This document shows, piece after piece, positions 6,127 through 13,134 of a stretch of DNA of 13,134 bases. The notes below the pieces were generated by a model that ran no database searches, was not told the DNA's origin, and saw only the letters and a program-made list of their open reading frames with translations. Where the stretch lies: the NCBI GenBank assembly GCA_017622055.1, contig JAGARY010000374.1, forward strand, positions 1 through 13,134, given 5' to 3'. The DNA comes from Treponema sp. (lineage in GTDB: Bacteria > Spirochaetota > Spirochaetia > Treponematales > Treponemataceae). A program made the translations under genes and the position numbers. How positions within the stretch are numbered: position 1 is the first letter of the stretch; each line of letters begins with the position of its first letter.

Positions 6127-7053
6127 ATGAACATGGAAGCTTTTATTTTAGGTTGCGGTGGAATGATGCCATTGCCTTATCGTCATCTTACTTCGGTTTT
6201 GTTGCGTCGTGATGGAGACTTATTTTTATTTGACGGTGGTGAAGGAACCCAAGTAAGCTTAAAACGATTAAACCTAAAATGGAAAAAAATTGATGCAATT
6301 TTTGTATCTCATACTCATGCAGATCATGTTACAGGTTTACCAGGCATTTTAATGCTTTCATCACAAGTAGATAGAACTGAACCTTTGTACATTTACGGGC
6401 CTCCAAAAATCAAAGAATACATTGAAACAAGTCGCAAAGTTTTAGATATGTACATAAATTATCCAATTATTGTGCAAGAAATTACTGCACCTTGTGTTGT
6501 TCATTCTGGGGAAGATTTTTATATTCGTGCATTTCCTTTGGATCACACAAAAACTTGCGTTGGCTACACTTTGGAAGAATTAGACAGACCTGGAGAATTT
6601 AATCCACAAAAAGCAAGAGAACTTGGGGTTCCTTGTGGACCACTTTGGTCTCAATTACAAAAAGGCTTTGAAGTTCAAGCGGAAGATGGTTCAACTGTAA
6701 AACCTGAACAAGTTTTGGGAGAAAAGAGAAGTGGACGCAAATTTTCTTTTGTAACCGACACTCTTTTTAAACGTTCTATAATTGATGAAGTTCGTGGCTC
6801 AGACTTATTAGTTTGCGAAGGAATGTTTGAAAATGCCCTTGAAGATCAAGCAAAAGAAAAAAAACACATGACAGCTAGTCAGGCAGCAACAATTGCAAAA
6901 GAAGCAAATGTAAAACGCATGTGTTTAATTCATTACAGTCCAAGATACACAGACAAAGAACTTCACATTTTGTTAGAAGAAGCACAGGCTATTTGGCCAA
7001 ATGCAGAACTTTCAAAAGACCGAATGCAAATTGACATTCCTTTTGAAGATTAG
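6127..7053 (+). CDS. rnz: Ribonuclease Z (tRNA 3' endonuclease)
   Basis: 308 residues, matching the short bacterial RNase Z form. This metallo-beta-lactamase-fold enzyme cleaves tRNA precursors 3' of the discriminator base in the cytoplasm. Visible motifs: FDGGEGTQ at 35-42, the metal-binding SHTHADH at 61-67 (H62, H64, D66, H67), H140 in PLDH, the exosite-type stretch DRPGEFNPQKARELGVPCGP at 153-172, D211 in VTDT, H247 before MTASQAA, and H269 in LIHYSPRY. All expected metal ligands are present, so it should be active. The ATG at 6127 has no Shine-Dalgarno sequence; an ATG two codons later is an alternative. The ABC ATPase gene begins 11 bases after the stop, so the two may share a transcript without being functionally linked. 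Confidence 0.93.
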   Translation: MNMEAFILGCGGMMPLPYRHLTSVLLRRDGDLFLFDGGEGTQVSLKRLNLKWKKIDAIFVSHTHADHVTGLPGILMLSSQVDRTEPLYIYGPPKIKEYIETSRKVLDMYINYPIIVQEITAPCVVHSGEDFYIRAFPLDHTKTCVGYTLEELDRPGEFNPQKARELGVPCGPLWSQLQKGFEVQAEDGSTVKPEQVLGEKRSGRKFSFVTDTLFKRSIIDEVRGSDLLVCEGMFENALEDQAKEKKHMTASQAATIAKEANVKRMCLIHYSPRYTDKELHILLEEAQAIWPNAELSKDRMQIDIPFED

Positions 7054-7064
7054 CACAAAAAACT

Positions 7065-7778
7065 ATGATAAAAATAGAAAACTTTTACAAAAAATACGAC
7101 TCAAAATCTGATTATGTTGTTCAAAACGTAAACTTACAAATTGAACCTAAAAAAATCACATGTTTATTAGGGCCAAACGGTTCTGGAAAGTCTACAATTA
7201 TGAACTGTATTTGTGGTTTTATTTATGGCTCAAAAGGTTCAATTTGCGTTTCAGATTCAAACAATAATTTAATTAACGTAGAAGAAAATCAATCATCTGT
7301 AATGAAAAACATTGGCTATGTTCCAGAAATTTCAAAATTGCCACCAGAATTAAAAGTTTTAGAATTTTTAACTTATGCTGCAGAAAATCACAATCTTTTA
7401 AAGGAAGAAACTTTACAAAACATAAAATTATTAGTTAAAAAATTAGATTTAGAATCATTACTTACAAAAAAAATAAAAACACTTTCTAAAGGGCAGCAAC
7501 AAAGAGTTTCTTTTGCTCAAGGATTAATTCACAATCCAGCAAATTTAATTTTAGACGAACCAAATTCAGGTTTAGATCCTTTGCAAATTAAACAACTTAG
7601 AACTTTTATAAAAGAACTTTCTCAAACAAAAGCAATTTTAATGTCTACTCACATACTTTCAGAAGCAGTAAATCTAACTTCCGAAATTTACATAATCAAA
7701 AAAGGAAAAATTGTAAAAGCAAAAGATTTACAAAACCTAGAAAACGAATATTTGGAAATAATGGAAAATGAAAATTAA
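7065..7778 (+). CDS. ABC transporter ATP-binding protein (GldA-like)
   Basis: 237 residues, a complete single nucleotide-binding domain. Walker A is GPNGSGKST at 36-44, the signature LSKGQ at 140-144, Walker B LILDEP at 161-166 with catalytic E165, D-loop SGLD at 168-171 and the switch histidine H196. The Q-loop position reads GYVPE, with E in place of Q, as is common in the ABC-2/Gld-type group. It energises the membrane protein encoded next, whose start overlaps this gene by 11 bases, so the two should be translated together. Family context points to an ABC-2 type exporter with a GldG auxiliary domain; the substrate is unknown. No ribosome binding site is seen before ATG 7065. Confidence 0.9.
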   Translation: MIKIENFYKKYDSKSDYVVQNVNLQIEPKKITCLLGPNGSGKSTIMNCICGFIYGSKGSICVSDSNNNLINVEENQSSVMKNIGYVPEISKLPPELKVLEFLTYAAENHNLLKEETLQNIKLLVKKLDLESLLTKKIKTLSKGQQQRVSFAQGLIHNPANLILDEPNSGLDPLQIKQLRTFIKELSQTKAILMSTHILSEAVNLTSEIYIIKKGKIVKAKDLQNLENEYLEIMENEN

Positions 7779-10029
7779 TTTAAAACATATAAACATTTTA
7801 CAATATACTTTTATTGCAATAATTTTTAATCTTCTTGTTTCAATTAATTTCTTTATAAAAAATCAATTTTTTGTGGGAAATTCAACAAATTTAACTTTGT
7901 TTTTTGCTGTAATTCCTTTTTTTGCAATAGTTTTAGTTCCAGCTTTGTGTTATAAACAGTCAATTTCTGTGTATGATGATTTTTTACCACTTTCTACAAC
8001 AAAAAAAATAATTCAAAGTTTTTTTACAAATCTGCTAAAATTTACAGTACTAATTTTATTTTTAATTCCAAATTGCCTTGTTGTAAACTTTTTTGGCAAC
8101 ATTGATTTTGGAAAAGTTTTTACAAGTTTATTCTGTTTAATTTTTTACGGAGCATCTTTAATAAGTCTTTGCATCTTTATTAATCAAATTATAAAAAATA
8201 AAATTACCGCTTTTATTGTATCTGCATTATCAATTGGATTGTTTAGCGTAATTCACATGGTGGGGCTTTATGTTCAACTGCCAAAAACAATTTCTGCAAT
8301 TTTAAATAATTTAAGTTTTGCATGGCATTTTGACCAAGCTTCAAAAGGAATTTTTAATACAAAAGATATTTTTTGGTTGGCTGGATTTTCCGTTTTATTT
8401 ATTTTACTTACAATTTTTGTTACAGAAAAACAAAAGGGTAGAAAACTTTCTAAAAACAAATTAATCACTACGATTTTTTCTTTAATTGTTACAATTTTGT
8501 TTATGCTTAATTCCACAAGATACAATTTTAGAATTGACTTTTCAAAAAACAAAACTTTTTCTTTATCATCATATTCAAAAGAATTTTTAGAAAATATTTC
8601 TTTTCCTGTGAACATTTCTTATTATTGTTCAAATTCACTATCTTCGTTGTATCCTCAAATTACAGAAATTTCTGATTATCTTTCTATGTATTCAAATCAA
8701 AATAAAAACATTAATTACATAAAAAAAGATCCAGATTCTAACGAAAATGCAAAAAAAACTTTGGATACTTACGGCATTTTTAGCCAACAAATGAAAACTC
8801 AAAAAAATAACACAACTCAATATATTGATGTTTATTCAGCAATCATAATTGAATACAACGGAAACACCCAAGTAATACCGTTTATTATGTCGGCTTCCAC
8901 TTTGGAATTTGATTTAACTTCAAAAATCAAAACTTTAATTACAAATAAACAAAGAATTGTAAATATCATAGTTGGAAATGGAATGTCTTTATCTTCTGAT
9001 TATGATTTTTTAGTTCCGTGGCTTAATAACCAAGGATTTGTTTGTAATGAAATTCATATAGAAAATCCAAATTTTGCAAATGAATTAAAAAACACAACAG
9101 GGCCATTGTTTATAATTGGAGACAGTCAAATTAAAATTGCCCAAGCCATTGAAATTGAAAACTACATTTTAACTAAAAATCAAAATGCCTTGTTTAATAT
9201 TAGTCCATATAGCTCAAATATTAGTGATGATTGGAACATTACACAAAATCAAAATACAAATATTGTAGAAATGATTGAAAACTGGGGAATTGTATTTACA
9301 GAAAATATTGTAGCAGACATTTCTTCGGCACAAATTACAATGTACAGCCAACAATCAGACGATAATCAATTTGCAAGTGGAAATTCTCAAACACAAGTTC
9401 TAAATTATCCTTTGTGGGTTTCTCTTTTGCCACAAGAAAACGTAACTTTGGGTGCAACAATGTTTTGGCCAGTTGAACTTTCAATTTTAGCCGAAAATGC
9501 AAAACCATTTTTTGTTTCTTCACCAATGGGCTACACATATCAAACAGACAGAAATAGGCCTTCAAAATTAATAGAAAGTAATCCATTTGTTTTACAAACT
9601 TACGACATAAAATCAAAAGAAAAATCTACAAAAACAATTGGAGCCCAAATAAAAGGGAAAATTTCTGGATTATTTAACAATTTTGAAGCCGAAAATGCAA
9701 ATATTATTGTAATTCCAGATCAATATTTTGTTAATTCTTTAATGAACGGTTACATTGGTGGTGAATACGGAGATTACAGAAATTACGAATTAACAACAAA
9801 TATTTTGTACAACTTAAATAACGAAAGCGAACTTTCACAAATAAAATCAAAACTTCAAGTAGACGAATCTTTGTTTAAAATTTCAACTACAGAAGAATTT
9901 TTGCATTACTTAAAAATTAGTAATTTGATTTTATTTGTGATTATCCCATGTTCTATTTTAATTTTAGGAATTGTTTTATGGATCTTAAAAAAGAAAAAAT
10001 TAACATCATTCTTATTGCAACTTCAATAG
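7768..10029 (+). CDS. Fused ABC-2 permease and GldG-like auxiliary protein
   Basis: 753 residues. The N-terminal part has about six hydrophobic segments (about 12-30, 43-61, 88-108, 116-140, 147-168, 201-219) and the motif DFLPLSTTKK, typical of GldF-like ABC-2 permeases. A seventh segment at about 232-248 starts the GldG-like part: RIDFSKNKTFSLSSYSKEFL (255-274), then a large probably extracytoplasmic domain of the ABC_transp_aux type. A final segment near the C-terminus ends in KKKK. In Bacteroidetes, GldF and GldG are separate proteins; here they are one chain. GGAAA (7754-7758) lies nine bases before the ATG. The partners are the ATPase upstream and the DUF4340 protein, which overlaps the 3' end by 52 bases. 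Transport direction and substrate are not known, and nothing here implies gliding motility. Confidence 0.85.
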   Translation: MKINLKHINILQYTFIAIIFNLLVSINFFIKNQFFVGNSTNLTLFFAVIPFFAIVLVPALCYKQSISVYDDFLPLSTTKKIIQSFFTNLLKFTVLILFLIPNCLVVNFFGNIDFGKVFTSLFCLIFYGASLISLCIFINQIIKNKITAFIVSALSIGLFSVIHMVGLYVQLPKTISAILNNLSFAWHFDQASKGIFNTKDIFWLAGFSVLFILLTIFVTEKQKGRKLSKNKLITTIFSLIVTILFMLNSTRYNFRIDFSKNKTFSLSSYSKEFLENISFPVNISYYCSNSLSSLYPQITEISDYLSMYSNQNKNINYIKKDPDSNENAKKTLDTYGIFSQQMKTQKNNTTQYIDVYSAIIIEYNGNTQVIPFIMSASTLEFDLTSKIKTLITNKQRIVNIIVGNGMSLSSDYDFLVPWLNNQGFVCNEIHIENPNFANELKNTTGPLFIIGDSQIKIAQAIEIENYILTKNQNALFNISPYSSNISDDWNITQNQNTNIVEMIENWGIVFTENIVADISSAQITMYSQQSDDNQFASGNSQTQVLNYPLWVSLLPQENVTLGATMFWPVELSILAENAKPFFVSSPMGYTYQTDRNRPSKLIESNPFVLQTYDIKSKEKSTKTIGAQIKGKISGLFNNFEAENANIIVIPDQYFVNSLMNGYIGGEYGDYRNYELTTNILYNLNNESELSQIKSKLQVDESLFKISTTEEFLHYLKISNLILFVIIPCSILILGIVLWILKKKKLTSFLLQLQ

Positions 10030-10931
10030 TTTTATTTTTTACATATATTTTATCATTTACAAATTTTTCTTCTACAGATAAAAGAAAACTTGTAAAAACC
10101 GCTTTGGTAAACAATAAATATATAGATTCTATAAATAGATTTGAACTGAGCCAAGGTGAACAAAAAATCACATTATCTAAAGAAAAAGCGGGCGGTGGTG
10201 ATGTTTGGTTTATTTTGGCAGAAAATAACACAAAAATTCTTCCTGCAGATAAAGAACTTATTAATAATTTTATTATTAAATTAACAAAAGTTATTAATAT
10301 GTATAAAATATCAGACAATATATCTCAAAATAATTCATTTGGCCTAACAGATTCCTCAACTTTTTGCTTAAAATACTATTTTTCAGATTCAGAATTCCAA
10401 CAAATCTACTTTGGAAACTTAGATTTTTCAAATTCATTTAGGTATTTAATGAGTGGAAAAACAACAACAGTTTATCAAGTTGAAAACACAATAGATACTT
10501 TTTTAAACACAAAAATTCAATTTTGGGCTGAACCAAACATAATTTCTAAACAAATAATAAATATTTCTCCAGATTCAATTCAAAAAATTACTTTGTCAAA
10601 AAATTCTAAAACAAAATCTTTTTCATCACAACAAAAAAATTTTAGAGAAAAATGTTTTGATTTACTTGAACTTCGCCACGGAGGAATTCCAACTCCAGAA
10701 GAATTCCAATTAATTAATAATCAAAATCCTTCAAAAATCTTTATTGAAAACGGAAATAAATCAACTGTTGAACTAAGTTTGTTCAATTTGGATACAGATT
10801 CAAAAATAAATAATTCTGTTATAATTAAAACTGAATATATTTTTGAAAACTCAAAAAATCAAACTTATTCAAAAATTTCAAATTGGACATACAAAAAAAT
10901 CTTAGAAATATTAGAGGTAGAATCAGAATAA
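9978..10931 (+). CDS. DUF4340 domain protein, membrane-anchored
   Basis: 317 residues from the ATG at 9978, chosen because AGGAA (9966-9970) lies seven bases upstream. An ATG at 9948 is possible but less well supported. One N-terminal membrane segment (about 8-26) precedes an extracytoplasmic domain. The DUF4340 pattern is visible: W77 in DVWFIL, a helix around 92-110, the FGL turn at 121-123, a YFGN strand (144-147) and the TVYQV strand (164-168). DUF4340 proteins are commonly encoded directly after GldG-like proteins, as here, and probably form part of the same complex, but no activity is known. The 52-base overlap with the previous gene, in another frame, implies translational coupling. 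The stop is 11 bases from the end of the convergent CPBP gene, with no hairpin between them. Confidence 0.82.
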   Translation: MDLKKEKINIILIATSIVLFFTYILSFTNFSSTDKRKLVKTALVNNKYIDSINRFELSQGEQKITLSKEKAGGGDVWFILAENNTKILPADKELINNFIIKLTKVINMYKISDNISQNNSFGLTDSSTFCLKYYFSDSEFQQIYFGNLDFSNSFRYLMSGKTTTVYQVENTIDTFLNTKIQFWAEPNIISKQIINISPDSIQKITLSKNSKTKSFSSQQKNFREKCFDLLELRHGGIPTPEEFQLINNQNPSKIFIENGNKSTVELSLFNLDTDSKINNSVIIKTEYIFENSKNQTYSKISNWTYKKILEILEVESE

Positions 10932-10942
10932 AATACATAAAA

Positions 10943-11656
10943 TCAAGCAAGACCTAACATCAAAGAAACAAAATTATAAAAAAAGTGGGCAAGTGTAGAA
11001 GGAATTAAACTTTTTGAACGAATAAATGAAAAACGTAAAACAAGATGTGCAACAGCTGCATTCACAACGCTAAAAATTCCCAAATATCTATGAGAAAAAG
11101 AAAAAATCAACATTGCAACAATTTCTATAAACAACAAAATGGATTTTTCAAAAACTGTGTATGATTTATTTTGATTTTCATAAAAAAATTTTCTAAACAA
11201 AAGATGTTTTATTCCAAAAGGAATATAAAATCTATAAATCACTTCTTCAAAAAAAGCGGCAAATAAAAGATTAAAAATACAAATCAAAAAATCAAAAAAT
11301 CCTTGGGGAATTTCTACAAAAACTTCGCTATTTACCAAAGAATTTTCACTATTTAAAAACTTTTGAGCAGAAAAATTACAAACAAAAGAATTTCCAAAAA
11401 GTAGAATAAAAATAACAACAAAATAAATTGAATATTTTAGGAATTTTGTAGAAAATTTTTCCTCATTTTCAACTAATTTTTTATAAAACAAAAAAATAAA
11501 AACCGCAATTACAAAATGAGCAAAATTTTGTACTGAAAAAAAAGTAAAATCTATATGTTGAACACTGGGAGCATTTACAAATAGAGGTGGAATCACAAAA
11601 AATAAAGAAATAATAGAAAAAAATAAAATTTCAGTAACAAAAGAATGAATTTTCAT
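10943..11656 (-). CDS. CPBP-family intramembrane metalloprotease (CAAX/Abi type)
   Basis: 237 residues, mostly hydrophobic, with segments at about 8-28, 42-58, 74-93, 119-140, 171-190, 191-208 and 222-236. The three family motifs are intact: EEVIYR at 137-142 (E137, E138, R142), FSFSH at 185-189 (H189) and HFFYN at 224-228 (H224, N228). These residues form the active site of the Rce1/CPBP superfamily, whose bacterial members cleave or handle membrane-associated peptides. The substrate cannot be inferred from neighbours: the gene stands alone, convergent with the ABC module and divergent from the PilZ gene. The ATG at 11656 has no ribosome binding site. A TATAAT on the minus strand at 11674-11669 would give a leader of about six bases. 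Confidence 0.88.
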   Translation of the reverse strand: MKIHSFVTEILFFSIISLFFVIPPLFVNAPSVQHIDFTFFSVQNFAHFVIAVFIFLFYKKLVENEEKFSTKFLKYSIYFVVIFILLFGNSFVCNFSAQKFLNSENSLVNSEVFVEIPQGFFDFLICIFNLLFAAFFEEVIYRFYIPFGIKHLLFRKFFYENQNKSYTVFEKSILLFIEIVAMLIFSFSHRYLGIFSVVNAAVAHLVLRFSFIRSKSLIPSTLAHFFYNFVSLMLGLA

Positions 11657-11666
11657 AAAATATGTG

Positions 11667-11683
11667 ATATTATACTATAATAA
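11667..11683. promoter_or_regulatory. Symmetric divergent promoter between CPBP and PilZ genes
   Basis: A palindrome with seven-base arms centred on C11675 contains TATAAT on the minus strand (11674-11669) and TATAAT on the plus strand (11676-11681). Overlapping it on the plus strand is TATTAT (11668-11673), preceded by TG plus one base, an extended -10. The latter would start transcription near 11680, leaving the PilZ ribosome binding site (GGTGAT, 11684-11689) in the message. The plus-strand TATAAT would start after that site and is less likely to be used for PilZ. Confidence 0.5.
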
Positions 11684-11692
11684 GGTGATAAA

Positions 11693-12997
11693 GTGTATAG
11701 TTTACCAATGTTAATTTTTTTAATTTTACTATTAATAGTCATTTTCATAATACTATCTGTTTATAAAAGACAAGTAAACTTTTATATTTCAGGTTTTGAT
11801 TCGGGATTCAGTTTTTCGGATTTAAAATTATTATGGAAAGTTTCGGCTCTTTGCGAACTAGACGATCCTATATCACTTTTTTATTCCGATAAATCTTTAA
11901 AAGTATGCATGGAAAAAATTTCTAATATAGCAAATTCTGATAATTCAGCAAGAATGCAATTAATACTTTCAAAACTTTTTGAATACAAAACAAAATTAAA
12001 AAACGAATCTGATAATAAAAAAACAATCGATTCAACAAAAGTTTTATCTGTTGGACAAAAATTAAGGGTAATTTTGCCAGGTGAAGGCGTTTTTTCATCT
12101 GAAATTTTAGGAAATGGAAAAGATTTAGTAATTTCAGTTCCCAAACAAAAAAAATTAGTTACTATTCCTGGAGAAAAATGGGTAAACAAAGTAATTAATA
12201 TATATTTATGGCGAAAAGGTGATGCTAGGTATGTTTTTGACACAACAGTTACTTCTCAAGGAATGTACATTGGAAAATCATCACTTTGTGTAAAACATTC
12301 TTACAATTTGATACGTTCTCAAAAAAGAAAATCAGTTAGAGCAAAATGTAAAATTTTTGGTCAATTATATATAATTAAGTCAGAAAATGTTGATCCATAC
12401 ACAGTTGAAACAAAAAATGGTTATAAATGTTTGATTGAAGATATTTCGGAATCTGGAGCTTTAATTAGAATTGGAGGAAAAGGAGTTCAAAATATAAAAA
12501 TTAAATTACAGTTTTCAATTGAAAGTCGACTTATTGTTATGTTTGGAGTTGTAAGAACTGTTGAATTTAATGAAGAAGAAAATCAAACTTTACTTCACTT
12601 TGAATGTACCAATATTGATACAACTATGAAAAATGATGTTCTTCGATATGTATATAATATAATGCCACAATCACAAAAAGAAATAATACAAGCAATGGAT
12701 GAAATTGAAGAATGTGAAAAAGAAGATGAAACAAACGAAAAACATTCAGACTCCGAAAAAAGCACAGATTTTACAGAAGTAATCAATCATCTTGATAATC
12801 AAAATCAAAACAATGAAATTTCTGATGATAACACAAAAATAGAATCAAAAGAGATTCAAGAACAAGTTTATGAAGAAAAAATAGAAACTTCTTCAGACGC
12901 AATAGAAAATGACATTCTTGAAAATACTTCTTCAAAATCAAAAGAAACAATTCCAGAGGAAGATATTTCAGATGATACTATAAACATTTTTGACTAA
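11693..12997 (+). CDS. Membrane-anchored PilZ domain (c-di-GMP receptor) protein
   Basis: 434 residues from a GTG at 11693, supported by GGTGAT at 11684-11689; the next ATG (11708) would cut into the membrane segment. An N-terminal membrane helix (about 5-24) is followed by a cytoplasmic region. Next comes a YcgR-N-like beta domain (about 115-205, from VGQKLRVILPGEG) and a PilZ domain (about 207-325). The c-di-GMP-binding residues are present: RKSVR at 212-216 (RxxxR) and DISESG at 250-255 (DxSxxG). The layout matches flagellar-brake type receptors, but with a membrane anchor. Residues about 335-434 form a low-complexity tail rich in Glu, Asp, Asn, Ser and Lys, probably disordered. It precedes a secreted-protein gene by 14 bases, so the two form an operon. 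c-di-GMP binding is a strong inference; the output is unknown. Confidence 0.9.
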   Translation: MYSLPMLIFLILLLIVIFIILSVYKRQVNFYISGFDSGFSFSDLKLLWKVSALCELDDPISLFYSDKSLKVCMEKISNIANSDNSARMQLILSKLFEYKTKLKNESDNKKTIDSTKVLSVGQKLRVILPGEGVFSSEILGNGKDLVISVPKQKKLVTIPGEKWVNKVINIYLWRKGDARYVFDTTVTSQGMYIGKSSLCVKHSYNLIRSQKRKSVRAKCKIFGQLYIIKSENVDPYTVETKNGYKCLIEDISESGALIRIGGKGVQNIKIKLQFSIESRLIVMFGVVRTVEFNEEENQTLLHFECTNIDTTMKNDVLRYVYNIMPQSQKEIIQAMDEIEECEKEDETNEKHSDSEKSTDFTEVINHLDNQNQNNEISDDNTKIESKEIQEQVYEEKIETSSDAIENDILENTSSKSKETIPEEDISDDTINIFD

Positions 12998-13000
12998 TAA

Positions 13001-13006
13001 AAGGGG
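13001..13006 (+). promoter_or_regulatory. Strong ribosome binding site of the last gene
   Basis: AAGGGG lies five bases before ATG 13012, directly after the double stop (TAA TAA, 12995-13000) of the PilZ gene. It fixes the start of the partial gene and contrasts with the many starts in this window that lack such a site. Confidence 0.7.
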
Positions 13007-13011
13007 ATTAT

Positions 13012-13134
13012 ATGAAAAAATTCTTTAGTTTATTATTTTTTATTTCATTGGTTTTTCAAATATTTCCACAAAATAAAGATTCCAAAATAAAATTTATAAA
13101 AGGAAACATTGTGGATAAAACAAAAGCAATTAAA
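13012..13134 (+). CDS. Secreted or periplasmic protein, N-terminal 41 residues (3' end outside window)
   Basis: The ATG at 13012 with AAGGGG upstream opens a frame that runs to the window edge. Residues 1-19 form a classical signal peptide (MKK, then a Phe/Leu/Ile-rich core, then FPQ), with probable cleavage near residues 19-21. No lipobox cysteine is present in the visible part, so it is more likely a soluble periplasmic or secreted protein than a lipoprotein. The mature start is basic (NKDSKIKFIKGNIVDKTKAI). Too little is visible to assign a family. It follows the PilZ gene by 14 bases and is probably co-transcribed with it. Confidence 0.75.
   Translation, partial: MKKFFSLLFFISLVFQIFPQNKDSKIKFIKGNIVDKTKAIK

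Noticed and set aside
8274..8615. Minus-strand open frame opposite the GldG-like gene
   Set aside because: It lies wholly inside a strong coding sequence with clear domains, and its translation has no recognisable pattern. Similar antisense frames at 9335-9616, 9953-10318, 11881-12243 and 12595-12786 were rejected for the same reason.
7065..10931. Assigning gldA, gldF and gldG names and a gliding function
   Set aside because: The similarity is to the general auxiliary ABC class. The organism type inferred here does not glide by the Gld system, and no other gld genes are present.
10932..10942. A terminator between the convergent DUF4340 and CPBP genes
   Set aside because: Only 11 bases separate the genes and no inverted repeat with a T-run was found there or in the adjoining gene ends.

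Overview
The window is strongly AT-rich, with A/T-ending codons throughout. The gene set suggests a spirochaete of the Treponema type: a MoxR/DUF58/DUF4129-like cluster, a fused GldF-GldG-like ABC permease with a DUF4340 partner, a membrane-anchored PilZ protein and a small soluble acidic protein. This placement is an inference from protein style and gene neighbourhood. No rRNA, marker gene or database search was available.

Layout. Bases 1-4155, minus strand: a four-gene cluster read right to left, encoding a MoxR AAA+ ATPase, a DUF58 protein, a polytopic membrane protein with a DUF4129-like tail, and a probable ATP-grasp ligase that runs off the left edge. The last two junctions are ATGA overlaps. 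Bases 4162-4226: back-to-back promoters separating this cluster from a 75-residue protein on the plus strand. Bases 4533-4695: two adjacent GC-richer palindromic elements, followed by a MATE-family exporter. Bases 6127-10931: RNase Z, then a tight ABC module (ATPase, fused permease/GldG-like protein, DUF4340 protein). Bases 10943-11656, minus strand: a CPBP-family membrane protease, convergent with the ABC module. It is divergent, across a symmetric AT palindrome, from a PilZ protein (11693-12997) that is followed by the start of a secreted-protein gene.

How the genes work together. The minus cluster resembles the widespread MoxR-DUF58-transglutaminase/DUF4129 assemblies thought to act in envelope protein maturation or stress, here coupled to an ATP-grasp enzyme. 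The ABC genes look like one membrane complex of the Gld-type auxiliary class, with substrate unknown. The PilZ protein should link c-di-GMP to an envelope or motility process.

Most notable observation. A palindromic repeat of about 79 bases occurs twice nearly intact (391-469 and 4617-4695) and once as a diverged relative (4533-4620). One copy lies inside the ATP-grasp coding sequence and is read in frame as about 26 residues. The intergenic copy is open in the same frame. The copies differ by compensatory stem changes. This resembles the behaviour of Rickettsia palindromic elements. I saw no defence system, CRISPR array, tRNA, rRNA or transposase gene.
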